Shown piece by piece: positions 54,282-64,000 of a stretch of DNA of 64,000 bases. The first letter of the stretch is position 1. Each line of letters opens with the position of its first letter. The DNA lies in contig JAZAYU010000053.1 in assembly GCA_038501625.1 (NCBI GenBank), positions 2,156,501 through 2,220,500 on the forward strand, given 5' to 3'. A program made the position numbers and the translations under genes. Origin of the DNA: Corbicula japonica. Taxonomy: Eukaryota; Mollusca; Bivalvia; Venerida; Cyrenidae. The notes under the pieces were generated by a model. The model was not told the origin of the DNA. It did no database searches and was given only the letters and a program-made list of their open reading frames with translations.

Positions 54282-55954
54282 CAAGGGGTCTAACCTAAAG
54301 TAAGAAGATCGATGCTTTAAGACGGCCATTTCATGGAGAGTGGTGTCAATTGGTGATAAAACAGCATTGTTTTGTTTACATCGACCACTAATTCAGTAAA
54401 GTAAGTACATTTTCTTGTATTATAGGTATTGTGTATGAGATAACCACCTAGCCGCTTGTTTCAGACATCTGCTTCTGGTCCGTTTTTGTCTGTCCATGCA
54501 GTGGTTGAAGCGTGAAAGAAGGGATAGCGACATAGGGGTCCAAACTCTGCAATGTCTGCAGACTGATTTTGGGAGCTTTAGAGAATTAGATTTCGCCTTG
54601 CTGTGTTTGCGGGGTGCGGCATACATTATTTAACACTTTAGAACGTTTCCTGTGCTAATAGGAGCCTCTGTGTTCATTTTTTTACATTTAAGACGATTTC
54701 GTGGAGAACTGTCTCACTTTAGGACAATTTCATGGAGAGCTATAAATTTTGGAGAGGTTAGACACTGATTAGTTTATAAAGAACAGAAGTATATCTGTAA
54801 TTTTTATTGTAATTGTACCATGTAATTGTATTGAACATGATTATATTGGCAGGTCAAGAACTGCACCTATTAACTGCAATGAGCACAATTAAGACCAGTA
54901 TATCATTGCTTGTTAGGTATCCATGACTGTACTATACTTTAGTGCTTAAAACTGGCCACCAAGAAGCCGTCTACCAGTCCAAAAGAACTGTTTTACTTCC
55001 TCCGAATATCGCATGGCTGACACATTGCTGCATGCATGCCATCTTAGTGAGTCTTGTAGCAATTTAAAAACTATATTGTTGGTTGAAAACGACCCATTTT
55101 CAACTAATGTTTTCAATTGATGGAGTGTTTGGTCAAAGTCTGGAGTGGTTTCCGTTTGGGTACTTTCTTTACTACTTTGAGTTATAACTGATGTTCGTTG
55201 CGATGTTATGGGTGATGGGGAAGCTAAAAATACTTTCGTTGATGATACACAGAGTTTTTTGCAAATTGTTGATTTAGGTGAAAAATATTTGAAGGGTGAT
55301 GAAGATGTTGGATGAAAACGTTTCACAGATGTTGATCTAGGTGATAATAATTTCAGCGGTGATGGAGACGTAAGACGTATTTTTTTCTTTGTCGTCTTCA
55401 GTGGTGAGGAGATATGGGATAATTTTCTTTTTCTTTCGGTTTCCTTCCATTTTCTTCTTAGATTCAACACGGGTTTTCTTTTTCTCATGTTTGGAACTAG
55501 ACCTAAAAAATGACAACAAGAGTTGGTGTTAAATCCATTAACAATGGCTTTCTTATGTAAGTCTCCATGAAATTGTCCTAAAGTGAGACAGTTCTCCATG
55601 AAATCGTCTTAAATGTAAAAAAAATGAACACAGAGGCTCCTATTAGCACAGGAAACGTTCTAAAGTGTTAAATAATGCAGACATTGCAGAGTTTGGACCC
55701 CTATGTCGCTATCCCTTCTTTCACGCTTCAACCACTGCATGGACAGACAAAAACGGACCAGAAGCAGATGTCTGAAACAAGCGGCTAGGTGGTTATCTCA
55801 TACACAATACCTATAATAAAAGAAAATGTACTTACTTTACTGAATTAGTGGTCGATGTAAACAAAACAATGCTGTTTTATCACCAATTGACACCACTCTC
55901 CATGAAATGGCCGTCTTAAAGCATCGATCTTCTTACTTTAGGTTAGACCCCTTG
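54282..55954 (-). mobile_element. DNA transposon with about 400 bp inverted arms
   Basis: 1673 bp bounded by CAAGGGGTCTAACCTAAAG and its inverse, each flanked by TTATA (54277-54281 and 55955-55959), a possible 5 bp target duplication. The arms run to about 54738 and 55563 and are nearly identical, apart from about 65 extra bases in the left arm (after CTGCAATGTCTGCA). Three copies of a TTTAAGACG..ATTTC.TGGAGA motif occur in the left arm (54316, 54687, 54718), typical of subterminal transposase-binding repeats. One 217-codon frame lies between the arms. The superfamily is not assigned. Confidence 0.72.
54946..55599 (-). CDS. Uncharacterised transposon-encoded protein, probably transposase fragment
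   Basis: A 217-codon frame inside the long-arm element, its first codons lying in the right inverted arm. A possible acceptor (CATTTTTTAG) lies just before the Met of MRKRKPVLNLRRKWKETERK, so the true start may be an internal exon. The product has a strongly basic N-terminal part (RKRK..RRKWKETERKRK), a Ser/Pro/Lys-rich middle with repeated SPSP and SPxxSxxK words, and a C-terminal helical part LQDSLRWHACSNVSAMRYSE followed by VKQFFWTGRRLLGG. The last part loosely resembles the N-terminal core of P-element/THAP-type transposases (weak inference). No catalytic triad is visible, so it is truncated or continues in another exon. Confidence 0.45.
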   Translation of the reverse strand: MENCLTLGQFHGDLHKKAIVNGFNTNSCCHFLGLVPNMRKRKPVLNLRRKWKETERKRKLSHISSPLKTTKKKIRLTSPSPLKLLSPRSTSVKRFHPTSSSPFKYFSPKSTICKKLCVSSTKVFLASPSPITSQRTSVITQSSKESTQTETTPDFDQTLHQLKTLVENGSFSTNNIVFKLLQDSLRWHACSNVSAMRYSEEVKQFFWTGRRLLGGQF

Positions 55955-55959
55955 TTATA

Positions 55960-58280
55960 TGCATTTCTTCTTATCTCAGTATTTGTAAAATTTTGTTACT
56001 AGTGCTTGATCATAGAAATAAATGAAGCAGTTTATACTCAGATTGTTAACCTTGTATTTTATTACAAACTTTCAAGTGGAGTTTTGGAAGGCCATACTGT
56101 TGATTGTTGGCTCAGTCCATCATTATTTGCGTGTGATAGGGGTGGGGTAGCAGCAGAGCTGTGCAACACTCGAGGATCTGATAACTTCATTTATAACTTT
56201 AAATACTTTGGTTTCTTTTTATTATGCTCCCCCAAACATTTCATGAGATTACAGATTTATGTCAAACATTCCATTTTCTCCCAAGGTCAAAGGTCAAGTC
56301 AGTCAATTATCGAAAAATGATTGATATTGGCTTTCACTGGTATGTATGGCACAACACTGATAGCTTTGTTCCTGCAGTTATGGAACTTTGGTCATGAATA
56401 TACGACATATTGTCGCACCATTCCTATCTGCACTATGTATCAGTATCAACAAAACTTATATAGAAAGAGGAACTTATTTGCAGAGATAATATAAGCAAGG
56501 CAACAAGTGAAAGTTTGTGTTGACCAAGTTATAGCCCTTAAAATTTTAGCACTATTCATGTGTCCCCTGGATAATCATTACAACCAACATTCCGTGGACA
56601 ACTATTATAATATACTATAACATGAACAATTATTACAACCTGACATCACATAAATATGGTTTCTTTAAACAATTCATCTATGCAGGCCTGTATTAATCCT
56701 TTCCTCCATAGACACACCTTTATTGCAAGTGCAAAGTTTAGATCCAGATCAGCCAGCACATCCGTGCCGTCTGATCAGGATCTAAACTGTTCGCTTTTTG
56801 ATATGTTAGGCTATTTCTGACCAAAATGCGACCAGTGCAGATCCTGATTAGATGGCACGGATGTGTAAAAAAATACGTATTTATGGAGGAAAGGGTTAAG
56901 GGTGGTACTATGAGACCAGCTGGTTTCAACAGCAGTACAGAAGACATGACTGTGTATAATTCATGGATTATTGTATGATAGAATTCACAGTACATGGAGA
57001 ATACTCGGTGGAAAATAGAAACAATCAAACCCAGTATAAGAAACATAAATCTTTAATTATAATAACAATCTAAAAACTCAGCAATTTGTAAATGCACACT
57101 GCACTGTACTTGCATGATATAATGCTATTATCCATGAAACTGCTAATATTTACACACAACATGCACTCCTCTGTGATCAAGTTATGAGCATTTTAACAGC
57201 ATTTAATGTTGGATTTATTTATCAAACATGTGCTTAACTAATTACTAAATGCTCCATGGAAATCAATACTGTATCTGCATGCCTTAAATAACCAAACAAC
57301 AGAAATGCACTTTAGGTGAAAGAAACAACATAACAAAATAAAAGCATGACAAATGGCAGAAATTATTATTGCACAGAAGTTTACAGAAAACAAAAACACT
57401 TACATAAAACTTTAGTTGGGGTGTTCGAAAAGTTCCCAGAAAAGTGCTCGCTTCTTTATTTTACTTTGCATCTTTATGAAAATTGCTGTTATAATACTAT
57501 GAAGTACTCCTTTCATTATAATAAACAACAACAGTCTTATCAATTAAGCCGTTTCAAAAATTTATGAAATTTTTAACAACATAATCGGTGGTCCAGCCAA
57601 ACATCATTAATTAAGACATAGGTGACTCTTTTGTTGGTCTTAAAACCTTAAGTACTGCATGTTCATATGCATTTCTTTATAGCCTGATTATCTATGTCTT
57701 TACCAACATGTCCATGGATTTTCCATTTAGAACACATAATTTAATGGACGATCTCTCTTCAATGCTCATCGTCACAGAGCATTCACAACAAAATGGCTGT
57801 CAAGCAGCGATTTGACATCAGAATTGTAAATAACATCATAAAAGTCACATCAGGTGTTGGTGCTAATACATCAGAAAATTCAATACAAGAAGCCTTACTA
57901 ACAACACAAAGAGACATCATTTTTCGTATGAAATTGCATTAGAATTCTCTAAAATTTGGGCTGGTTTATGTCAAGTGATGTTGCCGTAGAGAAAGTGTTA
58001 TTTTAACTGGTACATTTAATTGTAGCACTTTTCTGCAAACTTTTTGAAAACCCATTATACTAGTAGACAAAATATCATGCAATAACAAAATTATAGAAGT
58101 CATTAACAAACAATTATACAACAACAGATACAAGTATCTTCCCATTATAAAATAGCAGTAAAAATACATTTTGAGACATATTACTTAAGAATTCTAAAAA
58201 AAAATTAAAAAACACTTTGGTAGTTAATGAAAAGCTGATATAAACAGCGTAGTCCAGTGTTACTTGTTAACTAGTGATTA
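55960..58280. other. Intergenic DNA between convergent genes
   Basis: AT-rich, with no exon recognised. It may contain the 3' UTR of the minus-strand ASB-type gene. A decayed fragment with TATGCTCCCCCAAACATTTC and CCAAGGTCAAAGGTCAAG (56224-56300) resembles the start of a HINE-like element. Confidence 0.4.
56694..56899 (+). mobile_element. Nested-palindrome MITE with deleted right stem
   Basis: TTAATCCTTTCCTCCATAG start and GGAGGAAAGGGTTAA end. The left hairpin is complete (GTTTAGATCCAGATCAGCC...GGATCTAAACTGTTCGC). The second stops at GATGGCACGGATGTG and jumps to TAAAAAAATACG, so half of its stem is lost. Confidence 0.72.
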
Positions 58281-58289
58281 CAATGAAAT

Positions 58290-58900
58290 ATGTAAACAAG
58301 TGCATTCCGACAAGACACCACCCAATGTAACCCAGTGCAACAAGGGTGTAACCAGGCACAACTAGAGTGCAACCCAAGTTTTACTTTTTAACCAGGAGCA
58401 ACCCAAGTGTGAACAGGTGTAACCTGGCACAACTAGAGTGCAACCCCAACTATTTAACCAGGAGCAACCCAAAAGTGACACCTTTATGTAATTGGGTGCA
58501 AACAGAGTGTAGCTATGTAACTAGGTGCAATCAAAGTGTAACTATCTAATAACCAGATGCAACCCGAGTCACTATGTTACTAGGTGCATTCCAGTGTAAC
58601 TATGTAACCAGGTGCAACCAGAGTCACTATGTAACTAGGTGCATTCCAGTGTAACTATGTAACCAGGTGCAACCTGAGAGTCACTATGTAACTAGGTGCA
58701 GTCCAGTGTAACTATGAAACCATGTGCAACCCAAGTTTGAGTATGCAACAGGTGCAACACACTAACTATGTAACCAGGTGCAACCTGAGTCACTATGTAA
58801 CCAGGTGCAACCAAGTTTTAGTATGCAACAGGTGCAACTCACTAACTATGTAACCAGGTGCAACCAAAGTATAACTATGTTACCAGGTGCAAACCTGTGC
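58290..58900. repeat. Degenerate AACCAGGTGCAACC minisatellite
   Basis: Imperfect repeats of CTATGTAACCAGGTGCAACC and GAGTCACTATGTAACTAGGT with variable spacing of about 20-60 bp. Located about 170 bp beyond the stop codon of the ASB-type gene. Confidence 0.8.
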
Positions 58901-59073
58901 AATAATGACACAGGAATGGTGTTTTAATGATTTAAACAATCTGATCTAGATGAACCTGTTCGATAGTTTAGTGTCAACTACGACATCAGTTATAACATAC
59001 ATCTCTGCAACTGCAGTCTAACCTCCACATGACAAATCTTATTCTCTCGTTAAGCCTTGCAGCTTATGTCACA

Positions 59074-62000
59074 TCAGATCTGTTTTAAAGCAAGATAATC
59101 TCTCAGTTCTGCCGGTATATCTAAATATTTTATTCCAAACAACACTTTGTTGCCAAGAGCCTGTCTAACTTTGATTCGGCTGATATCTTTCAGCGTTCTG
59201 GGGTTGTGATGGAGTGTTTTCAGCTCCTCCAGAATCTCCGTACACTGGTGAGTGTCCGCAGCCAGCAGAACTGTAGGAACAGTCTCAATGCCAGAGTGTA
59301 ACAGTAACTTCATCAATCTGGTCTGGTTTCTGTAACAAATAAATCTGATTGTAACAATAACATCATCAATCTGGTCTGGTTTCTGTAACAAATAAAGTCA
59401 AGTGTAACAATAACTTCATCAATCTGGTCTGGTTTCTGTAACAAATAAACCCGATTGTTACAATAACTTCATCAATCTGGTCTGGTTTCTGTAACCAAAA
59501 AAAGCGATTGTAACAATAACTTCATCAATTTGGTCTGGTTTCTGTAACAAATAAACCTGATTGTTACAATAACTTCAACAATCTGGTCTGGTTTCTGTAA
59601 CAAATAAAAGCGATTGTAACAATAACTTCATCAATCTGGTCTGGTTTCTGTAACAAATAAACCTGATTGTTACAATAACTTCATCAATCTGGTCTGGTTT
59701 CTGTAACAAATAAAAGCCATTGTAACAATAACTTCATCAATCTGGTCTGGTTTCTGTAACAAATAAAAGCGATTGTAACAATAACTTCATCAATCTGGTC
59801 TGGTTTCTGTAACAAATAAAAGCGATTGTAACAATAACTTCATCAATCTGGTCTGGTTTCTGTAACAAATAAAAGCGATTGTAACAATAACTTCATCAAT
59901 CTGGTCTGGTTTCTGTAACAAATAAAAGCGATTGTAACAATAACTTCATCAATCTGGTCTGGTTTCTGTAACATTAAACAACTGTAACTGTACTCAGTAA
60001 TTTTAATAGTTCAAGCATATTTTTTCTTAAATGTAAGCTGACAACTAATATACTGTGTGGTTATTATCAAACCAATCTAACAGTATGTTTCAGTCTTTTA
60101 TCAGTGAATAAAATACACAGTATGTTTCAGTCTTTATCTGTGAATAAAATACGGTCAGTCGTTCTTATACAAATAATTAAAATCTCTCATGTTACAGACT
60201 TATGATGCATTAACAATCCTTCTATGACAGAATAGCAAACAAAGTAGACCCTGATCAGACTCCGTGAATGTGGTCACAATGATATATTAGTCACTAAGGC
60301 TAAAAGCCCAATAAGTCATCATACTCTCAAACCATTTTACATTCACCATACTTAGTGAACTAGCTTTTGATAACTCAATTTCAAATGTGACCTTGTAATC
60401 ATCGAAGCATCCTAATAAGTTGATAAGCAATGTATGAAAAATGTGACTTCTACAAAGTTTATGGGTTTCAAAATATAAATTTTGAGAAAGCCTTGTGTTT
60501 TATGAACTGTTAAATAAATTTTTGTCCTTGCCCTTTTTCCTCACCAAAGACTTTAACCCGTAACTTCCGAGTTGCAACTCTACACTTGGCACAGATCTTC
60601 TGAGTAAAGACTAACCTGAACATGGGTAGGAAGCCGATACAACAGGGTATGGGCATCTTAGAGCAGCTCCTTAATAACATCTCCAAGGTAGCTGTGTGGC
60701 CTCGTTCAAACACTGTTACTAAGTTCTTCACACTGAAATAACCAGTAAAATGTCAACTTTCCTTCCTCTTATTGTATGAATATTTAGTTATAGCATGCTA
60801 GAAAAAACACCAGAAAATCAAATGATGCATTTATTTTGTGACAGCACATGATTTTACTGACAAGAGAATGGAGCAGACAATATTCTGAACAAGAAGCACC
60901 AAGAGGCTGTCTAATGCTGGACTGCAGTAGCTGATATGGAGCAGACAGAATTCTGAACAAGAAGCAACGAGAGGCTGTCTAATGCTGGACTGCAGTAGCT
61001 GATATGGAGCAGACAGAATTCTGAACAAGAAGCACTGAGAGGCTGTCTAATGCTGGACTGCAGTAGCTGATATGGAGCAGACAGAATTCTGAACAAGAAC
61101 ACCCAGAGGCTGTCTAATGCCGGACTGCAGTAGCTGATATGGAGCAGACAGAATTCTTAACAAGAAGCACCTAGAGGCTGTCTAATGCCAGACTGCAGGA
61201 GCTGATATGGAGCAGACAGAATTCTGAACAAGAAGCACCCAGAGGCTGTCTAATGCCGGACTGCAGTAGCTGATATGGAGCAGACAGAATTCTGAACAAG
61301 AAGCACCCAGAGGCTGTCTAATGCCGGACTGTAGTAGCTGATATGGAGCAGACAGAATTCTGAACAAGAAGCACCCAGAGGCTGTCTAATGTCAGACTGC
61401 AGTAGCTGATATGGAGCAGACAGAATTCTGAACAAGAAGCACCCAGAGGCTGTCTAATGCTGGTCTGCAGTAGCTGATATGGAGCAGACAGAATTCTGAA
61501 CAAGAAACACCCAGAGGCTGTCTAATGCCGGACTGCAGTAGCTGATTCCAAGTAGTCTACAGCTTGAATGTCTTAAATGTCTCAAACTTGTCAGCATGGT
61601 TCATAGGAAAAGGTGCAGTAATTTGAAAAGGAAATTAAAATACAAGCCTGTTATCAGATGTGTTACAGGAACATTACTCAAAATAATGTTTGAGATAATG
61701 GTATAATGTGTTGATGTAATGAGGAAATGTACACCATTTCTGTACAAGTATCATATCGTTACCTCTCCAACCCCCTACCCTCTCCCAATCAAAGGTTACT
61801 TCCTCCAACTCCCTTAATAACACTTTTAGCTCATTAAAACTTATTTTAGTATTGTGTGCTTCATTAAACCAGTAACGCTTATTACTACTGCATTCAATAA
61901 GTAATCAACAACTATAGTAGCTCTGCACAAACACAGATATGTCAGACTATAATATAGTTTCTCTTGTTTGCTCTTTAAAGAAAGAGGGTTGAAAACACTA

Positions 62001-63391
62001 CAGTGGTACACTTTTTACTGACTATAATTCAATCATGTTAATGAGAACAGTGGTCTGTCCAAGGACAGTATACAAAAACCCCATGTAGTGTTTTCAGCCT
62101 TCCTTCTCTGATGAGTGAACAACAAAATCTACACAATTGCCCTTTCCTCCACAGTTATGGCTTTTATTGTGTGGGCGAACAGTTTAGATCCAGATCACCT
62201 AGCACATTTGTGCTGTCTGATCAGGACCTAAAGTGTAAGCTCTTAGGTTCATTAGGTTATTTTTTACCAAAAGGTGAATATTGTAAAACCAGAAAAAGAT
62301 GGCAGATATGTGCCAGCTGGTCACCCATGTCATAAAAGGCGAATAAATGGAGTAAAGGGATAGTACCACAGATCAGAGACATCACTTTGATGAATGGACT
62401 TACCCATTCTGGTTCAGGGAAGTAGGCTGCACATCAAGCCCCTGCTCCAGGAAGTACTGAACAATCTCCCACTTCCCCATCTGCAGAGCAAGATCAACTG
62501 CCGACTCTCGGTTGTGATTGCGCAACTTTATATTAGCACCAGCTGTAATATACAACAACACACATTCAAGTAAGATGTTATCTTTCAAAACACTTACAGA
62601 AGGAAATGCAATTATTAACTTTCATACTTTGTGTTAACTCTATTCCGAAATTATAAAGTATATACATGTACACTTTTCACTTACACTTGTATGTCAAGAT
62701 TTGCTTCATTTCAAAACATTAATTTTAACTTTGTTTTGTTTTCAAATAAGTAGCCTCTTTTGTTTACTGCAGATCATTAGTTTATTGTTCTTATAAGTGA
62801 TAAGGCTGGGGAGTAAGTGGCTAGATAGAAGTGTAGATGCTGAATGACTGAGTGGGTGAGCCACGCTCTGCACATCCAGATGTCACACACACACAAACAT
62901 ATCCAGATGTAGAGAAGTCACATATATAATTTTATCCTTATATAGCAAGACTATGCAATGATCTGAGTCTATGCTTCTAGATGTAAACTTTCAACTGTCA
63001 CAACTGTACCTGTACAAGTATATCCCAATACAGACTCAAACCAATGTGTGATTGGAAGACGGATATTTAACCCTTTCCTCCATACGCATTTTTACGCATG
63101 TGCGACCAGGGTAGATCCAGATCACAAATAACCAAATGAATAAAAAAGCGAACAGTTTAGATCTAGATCTAAACTGTTCGCCCTAGCAATAAAGGTGTAT
63201 CTATGGAGGAAAGGGTTAACCTATGAATTCACAAAAACATAAGTTATAGCAGTGTTTACCTTGCAATAGAAGTTTAACACAGTCTAGATGATTGGACATC
63301 ACAGCAACATGAAGAGGAGTTTGTTCATACATGTCAGCACAGTTAGGGTTACATCCACTGTCTAACAAGTACTTCTCTACTTCTTTGTGAC
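59074..63391 (-). CDS. Ankyrin-repeat and SOCS-box (ASB-type) protein, 5'-partial
   Basis: Four exons on the minus strand join in phase: 63391-63260, 62542-62404, 60732-60616 and 59329-59074, giving 213 residues plus stop. Ankyrin repeats come first (HKEVEKYLLDSGCNPNCAD, TPLHVAVMSNHLDCVKLLLQ, AGANIKLRNHNRESAVDLAL). After a linker, the C-terminus reads PRTLKDISRIKVRQALG then YLDIPAELRDYLALKQI. This is a SOCS-box pattern with BC box and Cul5-box-like LDIP. ASB proteins are substrate receptors of Elongin B/C-Cullin-5 ubiquitin ligases (family knowledge). The usual BC-box Cys is Ser here. Donors read GG|GTAAGT, AG|GTTAGT and AG|GTAAAC. Acceptors are TTTCAG or TTACAG, with TTTTAG at 63392. Upstream exons lie beyond the right edge. 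Which ASB subfamily it belongs to is not resolved. Confidence 0.8.
59300..59970 (-). repeat. 53 bp minisatellite made of the last ASB exon's splice acceptor
   Basis: On the minus strand each unit reads TTTATTTGTTACAG followed by AAACCAGACCAGATTGATG, then TTATTGTTACAATCGC-like filler. Period is 53 bp (for example 59771, 59824, 59877). The outermost unit on the low-coordinate side is the real acceptor and start of the last exon (59329). Twelve more copies lie upstream in the intron, several identical to each other. Confidence 0.9.
60870..61545. repeat. 68 bp minisatellite in an ASB gene intron
   Basis: About ten copies of a unit containing GCAGACAGAATTCTGAACAA and GAGGCTGTCTAATGC, spaced 68 bp apart. 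Units are 90-99% alike by eye. The overlapping 61-65 residue frames on the minus strand are one frame re-entered every 68 bp. Confidence 0.92.
62138..62361 (+). mobile_element. Nested-palindrome MITE, right half decayed
   Basis: CCCTTTCCTCCACAGTTATG start, GGGCGAACAGTTTAGATCC, GTGCTGTCTGATCAGGACC, and end AATGGAGTAAAGGGAT. It lies directly downstream of the 62542-62404 exon of the ASB gene, within its intron. Confidence 0.6.
63068..63218 (-). mobile_element. Internally deleted nested-palindrome MITE (151 bp)
   Basis: TTAA-flanked CCCTTTCCTCC and GGAGGAAAGGG ends are intact. The first hairpin is cut after GTAGATCCAGATCA, and the second has collapsed to the perfect palindrome GTTTAGATCTAGATCTAAAC, losing its whole loop. 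The end lies about 40 bp from the 63260 exon border. Confidence 0.75.
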
Positions 63392-63476
63392 CTAAAATGA
63401 CCATAAAAAAACAGGATTTAACGGCGCTTCTGGTGCACAATAACAGTAATCACTGGAGTAATTATAAATCCACAAC

Positions 63477-63683
63477 ATAGCCTAAAGGACTTTATATGAA
63501 TTTCAAGACTTAAATGATAACAAAGCTTGCAATAGTCATACATAATGTAAAAGCTTGTATACAAATGTGCCAGAGTATCCAGAAAATCAGAGAATTATAG
63601 CACATTTGTACACAAGCTTTTACATTATGTATGACTATTGCCTGCTTTAAGTCTTGAAATTCATATAAAGTCCTTTAGGCTAT
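63477..63683. repeat. Foldback element with about 95 bp arms
   Basis: Ends CATAGCCTAAAGGACTTTAT and ATAAAGTCCTTTAGGCTATG. The arms continue through TACATAATGTAAAAGCTTGT and its complement to a loop near 63585-63600. TA is present at both tips. Confidence 0.83.
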
Positions 63684-63740
63684 GTACATTTCAAAGTTGA
63701 AATATACACAGTACCACAGTGACAATAAAAGAACAATGTG

Positions 63741-63813
63741 GTGGCAGACTCTGGCTTAAACTGGGGGCCCCTCGCTTAAAGGGCAAATCATCTCCCAGCT
63801 GAGCTATCCAGGT
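63741..63813 (-). pseudogene. tRNA-like sequence (tRNA pseudogene or SINE head)
   Basis: The minus strand reads TGGATAGCTCAGCTGGGAGA, a good Pol III A box and D arm. It continues into a TTTAAGC loop-like stretch and a degenerate B box (AGTTTAAGCCA). Acceptor and anticodon stems do not pair well, so this is not a functional tRNA. A tRNA-derived SINE head is possible. Confidence 0.35.
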
Positions 63814-64000
63814 ACACAACATGTTTGTAATGGCGACTAGATTCAAATCTTGACCAGATTATGTACAATTACTACATTTCTGCTGCAGACTTGCCAATTG
63901 TAAAAATCTTGAAATTTAAACATGTATCAGTAAATGATAGTTAATAGCTAAAATAGATTTTTAAGTTAACCTACACTTTCTGTGAATATTAGCCAAGAGA

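Noticed and set aside
55337..55519. 60-codon Lys-rich minus-strand frame
   Set aside because: Shadow of the 217-codon transposon frame in another reading frame.
60831..61503. Several overlapping 61-65 codon minus-strand frames
   Set aside because: They are the same sequence re-read every 68 bp through a minisatellite. Each stops at the same TAG in the unit.
63741..63813. Functional tRNA gene on the minus strand
   Set aside because: The A box is good, but acceptor and anticodon stems do not pair and the B box is degenerate. Listed only as a tRNA-like pseudogene.

Overview
The window looks like nuclear DNA of a marine mollusc, most likely a bivalve. This is an inference. It rests on AT-rich DNA, small exons in long repeat-filled introns, a rotatin-type centriolar gene and many elements built like the bivalve pearl/HINE (Helentron-like) repeats. 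No bacterial, viral or organellar gene organisation is visible.

Layout. (1) 922-51986, plus strand: 34 consecutive exons of one gene, joined in phase into 1641 codons plus a stop, recognised as the C-terminal three quarters of rotatin (RTTN). The 5' end lies left of the window. Two introns use GC-AG splice sites. Intron 13 is about 16 kb and holds most of the mobile DNA, plus a well-folded tRNA-Thr(UGU) and a RecQ-like helicase first exon on the opposite strand. (2) 51987-59073: intergenic DNA between two convergent genes, with a 1.67 kb DNA transposon that has long inverted arms. (3) 59074-63391, minus strand: four 3' exons of an ankyrin-repeat/SOCS-box (ASB-type) gene, open at its 5' end on the right edge. 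Its introns carry two minisatellites. One of them (53 bp unit) is a 12-fold copy of the splice acceptor and start of the last exon.

Mobile DNA dominates the rest. There is one intact mariner-like transposon with an uninterrupted 386-codon transposase (42766-44227). There are at least five elements sharing a 5' hairpin, a (GTCS)n-like microsatellite and, in four of them, a tandem array with a 3' hairpin and a terminal CTAG. About fifteen full or partial copies occur of a roughly 240 bp MITE with nested palindromes, CCCTTTCC ends and TTAA flanks. A second foldback family starts with CCCAAGATCATAAAAC. Two elements have TIRs rich in ATCGCGATATAA/ACGCGTTATAA, two more insertions are flanked by TTAA, and there are several single foldbacks and minisatellites.

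The two genes show no functional link. Rotatin acts in centriole and cilium assembly. ASB proteins are substrate receptors of Cullin-5 ubiquitin ligases. I found no obvious new multi-gene system. The most unusual signals are the duplicated splice-acceptor array in the ASB gene, the shared architecture of the hairpin/CTAG elements, and their regular load of AGGTCA-AGGTCA nuclear-receptor-like sites.
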